DNA from: JAYUHK01 sp043778415
GTDB lineage: Bacteria > Bacteroidota > Bacteroidia > Chitinophagales > Saprospiraceae
Direction: 5' to 3'
Assembly (NCBI GenBank): GCA_043778415.1
Contig: JAYWGG010000035.1
Span: 1-9,254 of the forward strand
DNA: 9,254 bases
Numbering within the stretch: position 1 is the stretch's first letter; each line of letters begins with the position of its first letter. Positions 5,081 to 9,254 of this stretch are shown here, in pieces. The position numbers were made by a program, and so were the translations under genes. The notes beneath the pieces were generated by a model. It was not told the origin of the DNA. It ran no database searches and saw only the letters and a program-made list of their open reading frames with translations.

Positions 5081-6618
5081 TTAGCAATTATCTTGTTTTT
5101 ATTTTTATAAATATTTTTTATTTTTTGAAAAATGCCCGCAAAATCGAACAGCGGCGAGTCGTTCATTCCTTTTATCGTCAAAATAATACTGACCGGCAGC
5201 AGCACCAAACACGGCAGCCAAGCCGCCAAAATAACATTCATCGCCAGCGAATCCGCCAACCTTTTTCCCATCACGGTCAGCATAAAAAACAACATAAAAA
5301 AACTAATCGAAATCAAAATCGGATACCCGAAGCCGCCTTTGCGAACTATCGCTCCCATCGGCGCGCCGATGAATAAAAAAAGCAAACAAACAAACGCCCA
5401 AGTGAATTTGGTGTGCAGCTCAAATTGGAATTTTACCAAGTCTTTTTTCAGTCGGTCTTTGCTCTCAATAGTAGATATTGCAAGGCTTTTGCCGCTTCTC
5501 GCCTGCGATGCAGCCCGACCAAACAGCTGTTTTTGCTCATAGACAGGCATCGAAGAAATCAAGTCTTCGAGGGTCGTAAAGGGCTTCGCAAGCAGCGCAG
5601 AATCCCCAAAATCTCTGAATTTAGGAGGTATTTCGCCGCGCGGTGCAGGAAAATTCGTGGCTACATTTGGGGATTTTAGCACCGAATCTGATGTCACATT
5701 TTTGACTTTACTGATAGCAAGGTAGCGGTAAAAACCCTTCGCTTGGGAAGAAAGTTCTGTATTTTGGTCTTCGATTTTTTGATTGATAGAATCCACTTGC
5801 TGCAACAGTTGGGTAGTGCGCTGCACACTTTGGAGGTTTTTGAACAAATTTTCGTCGCTGCGTCCCATCTCAAATTGCCCCAAATCAAACACTTTGTTCC
5901 ACTCTTTGAATGAGGTGCGGACAAACGGATAGGACTTTTTGTTGTTTTTGCTCGACGGCATCACTTCCTGATATTGCCGCCCGTCTTTGAGGTTCATTAT
6001 CATGAATTGTCGGTCGGCAGTCGTGTACATTTCGCCGCTTTTGGCGAGAATTTGGTTGGTTTTTGTTTTATCTTCTCCCGTGTGGTCGTAAATTAGCACA
6101 TTTTCAATCGTCTTATTGTCGCTATTTTTTTTACCAATTCGCATCACAAAACCAGCAAAATCGCTGTTGAATATCCCTTCCTCCAAGCTCAAAGTCGGTT
6201 TTTGCTTCCGAATATCGTACATTCGCGAAGTGAATTTGAGGTTCGCTTTCGGTATAAAATAATCGGAACAAAAAAAGGAAAAAATCGCTACGCCGAAACA
6301 AAAAATAAACAGCGGACGCATCACTCGGAGCAAAGGCACGCCCGCCGACTTGAAACTATTGAGTTCGTAATGCTCGGCGAGGTTGCCCATCGTCATGACG
6401 GACGCGATGAGGACGGCGAGCGTCAGTACCGTCGGCACAAGTCGTATCGAAAGGTAAAAAATCAGCTCCGCCAAGAGCAGCAAACCCGCGCCTTTTCCCA
6501 TTATTTCGTCAATATAAAGCCACAATGTTTGCATGATAAACACAAACAAAGCAATCAAAAAATTGACTACAAAAGGAGGCAAAAACGATTTTATGAGTAA
6601 CTTGTCGAGTTGTTTCAA
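5077..6618 (-). CDS. LptF/LptG (YjgP/YjgQ) family permease, TTG start
   Basis: This 513-residue inner-membrane protein belongs to the family that forms the transmembrane part of the LptB2FG exporter, which pulls lipopolysaccharide from the inner membrane toward the LptC/LptA bridge. Three N-terminal helices (about 11-36, 46-77 and 101-123) and three C-terminal ones (about 405-424, 433-451 and 462-482) flank a periplasmic domain of about 280 residues. The conserved GAPMGAIVRKGGFGYP stretch opens the second half of the permease. The periplasmic part includes a Gln/Glu-rich, coiled-coil-like stretch (FKNLQSVQRTTQLLQQVDSI and after), making it longer than the enterobacterial proteins. The start is TTG at 6618: an in-frame TGA lies 15 bases upstream and the family N-terminus (KQLDKLLIKSFLPPF) begins right there. 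It is followed with overlap by PAP2 B. Whether it acts as LptF or LptG is unresolved, so no symbol is given. Confidence 0.94.
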   Translation of the reverse strand: MKQLDKLLIKSFLPPFVVNFLIALFVFIMQTLWLYIDEIMGKGAGLLLLAELIFYLSIRLVPTVLTLAVLIASVMTMGNLAEHYELNSFKSAGVPLLRVMRPLFIFCFGVAIFSFFCSDYFIPKANLKFTSRMYDIRKQKPTLSLEEGIFNSDFAGFVMRIGKKNSDNKTIENVLIYDHTGEDKTKTNQILAKSGEMYTTADRQFMIMNLKDGRQYQEVMPSSKNNKKSYPFVRTSFKEWNKVFDLGQFEMGRSDENLFKNLQSVQRTTQLLQQVDSINQKIEDQNTELSSQAKGFYRYLAISKVKNVTSDSVLKSPNVATNFPAPRGEIPPKFRDFGDSALLAKPFTTLEDLISSMPVYEQKQLFGRAASQARSGKSLAISTIESKDRLKKDLVKFQFELHTKFTWAFVCLLFLFIGAPMGAIVRKGGFGYPILISISFFMLFFMLTVMGKRLADSLAMNVILAAWLPCLVLLPVSIILTIKGMNDSPLFDFAGIFQKIKNIYKNKNKIIAK

Positions 6619-6665
6619 AGTAATTTTTGGTCACGGATTTTTCAGATGACAATCCAAAAGCTGCT

Positions 6666-6673
6666 CAAAGATA
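6666..6673 (-). promoter_or_regulatory. Bacteroidota-type -7 box for the LptF/G operon
   Basis: On the minus strand the bases read TATCTTTG, a perfect match to the TAnnTTTG -7 consensus of the Bacteroidota housekeeping sigma factor. It would start transcription near 6660 and give a leader of about 40 bases before the TTG start at 6618. No TTTG -33 element is visible at the right distance; the matching stretch is only T-rich. The position between the T9SS type B stop (6741) and the permease start supports it. Confidence 0.5.
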
Positions 6674-6740
6674 GCTTGATTTTTGTATAAAATGACTATT
6701 TCGCGGCACGAAAATTTTTATGTTTTGGTTGTGCAATAGT

Positions 6741-7787
6741 TTATTTCCAGAGCGTGACTTCGCCAGACATCTGCCCCAAAGTATCGTCAATTAGCTGGTA
6801 CTCAATGATATAAGTGAACACGGCAGGCGAAAGTTCTACCCCATTTTGAGTGCCGTCCCAAGTTGGGTCTGCGCCGTTGGGTTCGGTTTGCTGCGAAAAA
6901 ACGAGGCTTCCCGAGCGGTCATAAATCCGTATAGATTGTATTGAAGTGACTTGTTTCTCGTCGTAAAAAACTTGAAAAAACTCGTTTTTATCGTCCCGAT
7001 TGGGCGAAAAAGCATTAGGAATAAAAATTTCTGGGCGGCGATTGACGGCAACTCTGACCTCATCGGTCGCCACACAACCCGCAAAATAAGCAGTTAATTT
7101 ATAATTGGTAGAAAAATACGGCTTGACTTCTGCGAGGTCGCACTTGCAGGGAACATTCGGCTGCCAAACGACAGAATCCAACAAATAGTTACTTTCTACC
7201 TTTATTTCAGCACTTTCGCCCAATTTTATACTTTGATTTTCGCCAGCGTATATCAAAAATTCTCGGACAAAATCTACAAAACTATCTTTTTCGACTTCGC
7301 AGCCCAAAGAGTCTTTGATTTTTATTTGAAATCGCCCAGACTTTTGGTTTAAAAAAATAGAATCCGTAGTATTTTTTTTATTAAAAAAATATGTCACAGG
7401 AACTTGTGCATTTGAAATATTTTGTACCTCAATTTTTCCATCATTTGACGTATTGCAGCTCGGATTTTTTACCAAAATATCAAACTGAATGGCTGGCGGA
7501 TTTTGGATTTCTATATTTTTTACCGATTCAAGCTGGTTGGCATCGGTGACGGTGACGGAATAATTGCCGCAGTTCAGGCTGTCGTTGGCGAGCGTTTGGG
7601 CTTTTCCATTCGACCATTTTGTTTGGTAAGGCGGAGTTCCGCCTACCAAGTTTGTGACCAAAACACCGCCGTCGCTGCCCCCAAAACAAGATATCGGGTG
7701 CGAAACAACCAAATTGAAGCTTAAATTTTGCCCAAAAAGGCTACAAATCTGAACTAAAAAATAAAATATTACAATGTTTATTTTCAA
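6741..7787 (-). CDS. Secreted SprB-repeat protein with T9SS type B (gliding-motility-type) sorting domain
   Basis: The product is 348 residues. A signal peptide covers residues 1-19 (KINIVIFYFLVQICSLFG). Two SprB-like repeats follow: the first (about 29-95) has CFGGSDGG, GGTPPYQTKWSNG and YSVTVTD; the second (about 101-168) starts NPSCNTSNDGKIEV and is more divergent. A PKD/Ig-like module (about 178-247, with WQP and cysteines 214, 216 and 238) leads into the C-terminal sorting domain (253-347): IFIPNAFSPNRDDKNEFF, IRIYDRSGSLVF, WDGTQNG and VFTYIIEY, ending EVTLWK. This is the gliding-motility-associated C-terminal domain (TIGR04131/CHU_C type) that sends proteins through the type IX system to the cell surface. 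It is short for this class, whose members often exceed 1,000 residues. The start is TTG, only 4 bases after the fic stop, with no alternative ATG near. It is likely an adhesin-like surface protein; its ligand is unknown. Confidence 0.9.
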   Translation of the reverse strand: MKINIVIFYFLVQICSLFGQNLSFNLVVSHPISCFGGSDGGVLVTNLVGGTPPYQTKWSNGKAQTLANDSLNCGNYSVTVTDANQLESVKNIEIQNPPAIQFDILVKNPSCNTSNDGKIEVQNISNAQVPVTYFFNKKNTTDSIFLNQKSGRFQIKIKDSLGCEVEKDSFVDFVREFLIYAGENQSIKLGESAEIKVESNYLLDSVVWQPNVPCKCDLAEVKPYFSTNYKLTAYFAGCVATDEVRVAVNRRPEIFIPNAFSPNRDDKNEFFQVFYDEKQVTSIQSIRIYDRSGSLVFSQQTEPNGADPTWDGTQNGVELSPAVFTYIIEYQLIDDTLGQMSGEVTLWK

Positions 7788-7791
7788 AATA

Positions 7792-9114
7792 CTATAACTT
7801 TCCTTGTGCGATGTTCATTTGATTTTCTATATATTCCTTGTGTTTTCTCAACTCTGCGCTAACCAAATTGCTAATTTCGTCGTCCGTTAGCTGCTCTGAA
7901 TATGTTTTTTCGTAGGTTATGTTGCTCGTATTTTTGACAGTATATTTTTTCTGTTCAAAATTAAACGATATATTGGAGCTAAAATTAAAGTCCGTAAATC
8001 CTTTTGTGTTAAATCCATGACAATTCAACACAAGACCAATTTTATTCAAATTCAAGTTAATAAGCTGTCTATTTTTTGAAATTTCAGCTTTTTTATATAC
8101 CCGACCTAAATTATCAAAAATGATAACCGTTTCAAATTTTGCATAAAACTGCTCTAATATTTTCCCTTTTTCAAAAAATACTCGTGCCAACCTTGTCACA
8201 GATAGGTCGTAAATCTCTAATAAGTTTTCAGCACTTTTGGGTACTGCTTCCCCAAATACTTTCAGTTTTTGTGCCAAAAGTGCGAGTTCTTTATCAATAT
8301 CGTCCGCTTCTTCTATGCTTTCGCCCTTTGCGCCTTTTATCATTATTTCCAACGAATGATTGAGATTTTGGGCAATAAACTCCAAAAATGGCTCAAAAAT
8401 ACCTGCATCGGCTTGTCGCAACACAGAGAAATAATTTTCTTTTTCGGTCGTCTTGATGACTGCGGGCGGATACGCAAATTGCATCAAAATAAAATTCATC
8501 AATATCCGCGCCGTGCGCCCATTTCCGTCGTCGAAAGGGTGAATACAGATGAATTTGTAATGAAATTCAGCCGCCAACAAAATCGGATTTACGTCTGCTT
8601 CGTCGAGTTTTGCTCGATACCACTCCAACAAATCGTGCATTTTTGCAGGCGTTTCTTCGGGCGTAGCGAAATAAAAAATCTCGCCAGTTTTTGTCTTCAC
8701 ATGGTTGGGCGTTTTCTTGTAGCTACCGATTTCGACCCGCTTTCTGGTCGGCAAACCGTCGGACGTGATGGCAGCTACTTCGTAGGGTTCTTTCAAAATC
8801 AAAGTGTGCAACTCCCGAATAAAATTTTCGCTCAACGGTCTCTCTTTCTTCACTACTTGCAACACCCAATTTATCGCTTCGTTGTGACCTGTTATCTCAA
8901 AATGGTCTTTTAGCGGCTTTCCCTGCGCCGTTATTCCGAACAAAATCAAGGCTTTTGTTTCGCCAAAAGTCAGCGAATTACCCTCCAAATTGTTGGAATG
9001 ATAGTTCCAATCCAATCTGAATTTTTGCATAATTCTTGCTTCGACTTCTTCGGAAATCGGGCGCAATTCGTCCAACTCTGTTTTGAGTAGAATTGATTTT
9101 TCAATATTTTTCAT
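7792..9114 (-). CDS. Fic-domain protein (predicted AMP-transferase) with N-terminal inhibitory motif
   Basis: From the ATG at 9114 the product is 440 residues with no signal peptide, so it is cytoplasmic. Fic enzymes transfer AMP or a related group from a nucleotide to a protein hydroxyl. The active-site loop is HPFDDGNGRTAR (192-203), a full match to HxFx(D/E)GNGRxxR with catalytic H192 and phosphate-binding R200. The flap region around RKRVEIGSYKKTPNHV (124-139) is typical. An N-terminal inhibitory helix motif, S40-x3-E44-G45 in SNNLEGN, marks it as a class II, self-inhibited Fic whose glutamate blocks ATP gamma-phosphate placement. Residues about 265-440 form a C-terminal region, part helical and part Asn/Phe-rich beta, that I do not recognise; it may select targets. 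An in-frame TTG at 9171 would add 19 residues but is less likely than the ATG. The T9SS type B gene follows at 4 bases. Confidence 0.93.
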   Translation of the reverse strand: MKNIEKSILLKTELDELRPISEEVEARIMQKFRLDWNYHSNNLEGNSLTFGETKALILFGITAQGKPLKDHFEITGHNEAINWVLQVVKKERPLSENFIRELHTLILKEPYEVAAITSDGLPTRKRVEIGSYKKTPNHVKTKTGEIFYFATPEETPAKMHDLLEWYRAKLDEADVNPILLAAEFHYKFICIHPFDDGNGRTARILMNFILMQFAYPPAVIKTTEKENYFSVLRQADAGIFEPFLEFIAQNLNHSLEIMIKGAKGESIEEADDIDKELALLAQKLKVFGEAVPKSAENLLEIYDLSVTRLARVFFEKGKILEQFYAKFETVIIFDNLGRVYKKAEISKNRQLINLNLNKIGLVLNCHGFNTKGFTDFNFSSNISFNFEQKKYTVKNTSNITYEKTYSEQLTDDEISNLVSAELRKHKEYIENQMNIAQGKL

Positions 9115-9215
9115 ATTAAAAATAATTGTATTGGCATATCTTTTGGGCTTTTCGCTCCACAAATGTCGCAAATTCTTTCCAAACGCTCGTCACTTTTCTC
9201 ACAAAAAAAATGCAC
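9111..9215 (-). CDS. Possible 34-codon leader ORF with a CDICG motif overlapping the fic start (uncertain)
   Basis: On the minus strand a reading frame from a GTG at 9215 encodes 34 residues containing RICDICGAKSPKDMPIQ. It ends in a TGA whose bases overlap the fic ATG as ATGA. The overlap mirrors the coupling of the two PAP2 genes, and the single CxxCG looks like half of a zinc ribbon. Against it, the frame is very short, its GTG lies inside the terminator hairpin arm, and the region is similar in wording to non-coding intergenic elements found in Bacteroidota that by chance read as 'IC-IC-G'. It could also be the tail of a decayed gene. I would not name a function. Confidence 0.2.
   Translation of the reverse strand: MHFFCEKSDERLERICDICGAKSPKDMPIQLFLI
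9160..9167 (-). promoter_or_regulatory. Possible -7 box for fic (weak)
   Basis: The minus-strand octamer GACATTTG differs from TAnnTTTG at one fixed position and would give a leader of roughly 40 bases before the fic ATG at 9114. No -33 element is found at the right spacing. Since the terminator just upstream isolates fic from the previous gene, a promoter must lie between 9115 and 9203, and this is the best match. Confidence 0.25.
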
Positions 9216-9240
9216 TGCTTTTTCAAGCCGTGCATTTTTT
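9203..9240. terminator. Strong bidirectional rho-independent terminator upstream of fic
   Basis: A run of eight A (9203-9210) followed by TGCAC (9211-9215) pairs with GTGCA and six T (9230-9240). Inside, GCTT (9217-9220) pairs with AAGC (9225-9228) across a four-base loop, with one internal mismatch. On the minus strand the loop reads GAAA, a stable tetraloop, and the hairpin is followed by eight T. It would end a gene entering from the right edge and also works in the + direction. It separates fic from its upstream neighbour. Past it, 9241-9254 holds nothing I can call. Confidence 0.85.
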
Positions 9241-9254
9241 ATTATTCATCATTT

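Noticed and set aside
6699..6713. Inverted repeat TTTCG-CGGCA-CGAAA after the T9SS type B gene as a terminator
   Set aside because: The stem is only 5 base pairs and no U-run follows on the minus strand. It is too weak to call.
8269..8913. Long + strand open frame of 214 codons
   Set aside because: It is antisense to the Fic core including the HPFDDGNGR motif, and is a shadow of that conserved gene.
9112..9171. 19-residue N-terminal extension of the Fic protein from a TTG
   Set aside because: The ATG at 9114 gives the usual Fic N-terminus about 40 residues before the inhibitory motif. The extension overlaps the likely promoter and leader.

Overview
The window looks like a stretch of chromosome from a member of the Bacteroidota. 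Three things in the sequence support this. There are C-terminal sorting domains of both type IX secretion classes: type A at the left edge and type B near the right. SprB-like repeats are present. Start codons lack Shine-Dalgarno sequences and sit in A/T-rich leaders, and one good TAnnTTTG -7 box is visible. The DNA is AT-rich and gene-dense. I see no insertion sequence, CRISPR array, tRNA, rRNA or phage gene.

Layout from left to right. (1) The 3' end of a + strand gene for a T9SS type A secreted protein (1-194) faces the rest of the window. It shares a bidirectional terminator (276-313) with the convergent minus-strand block. (2) A minus-strand block transcribed right to left holds VWA-domain protein (3492-2392), SAM methyltransferase (2360-1629), PAP2 phosphatase A (1632-1048, ATGA overlap) and ZIP metal transporter (1020-313). 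Gaps are 31, -4 and 27 bases, so it is probably one operon. (3) A gap of about 305 bases (3493-3797) has small palindromes but no convincing gene. (4) A second minus-strand block holds an LptF/LptG-type permease (6618-5077, TTG start), PAP2 phosphatase B (5080-4415, ATGA overlap) and a peroxiredoxin-like protein (3798-4355, or from a GTG at 4433). It has a plausible promoter at 6666-6673. (5) A third minus-strand pair holds a Fic-domain protein (9114-7792) and, 4 bases downstream, a short T9SS type B secreted protein (7787-6741, TTG start). A 34-codon reading frame with a CDICG motif overlaps the fic start. (6) A strong bidirectional terminator (9203-9240) isolates this block from whatever lies to the right.

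The central theme is the cell envelope: LPS transport, two distinct lipid-phosphatase-type PAP2 proteins in neighbouring operons, a metal importer, and exported T9SS cargo. The first two blocks read mostly as housekeeping or envelope functions. The part least explained by known biology is the right end, where a Fic enzyme with its own inhibitory motif and an unrecognised C-terminal region of about 175 residues is tightly linked to a small secreted SprB-repeat protein. I do not see clear evidence of a new multi-gene system; the Fic/T9SS-B pair is the best candidate for a second look.
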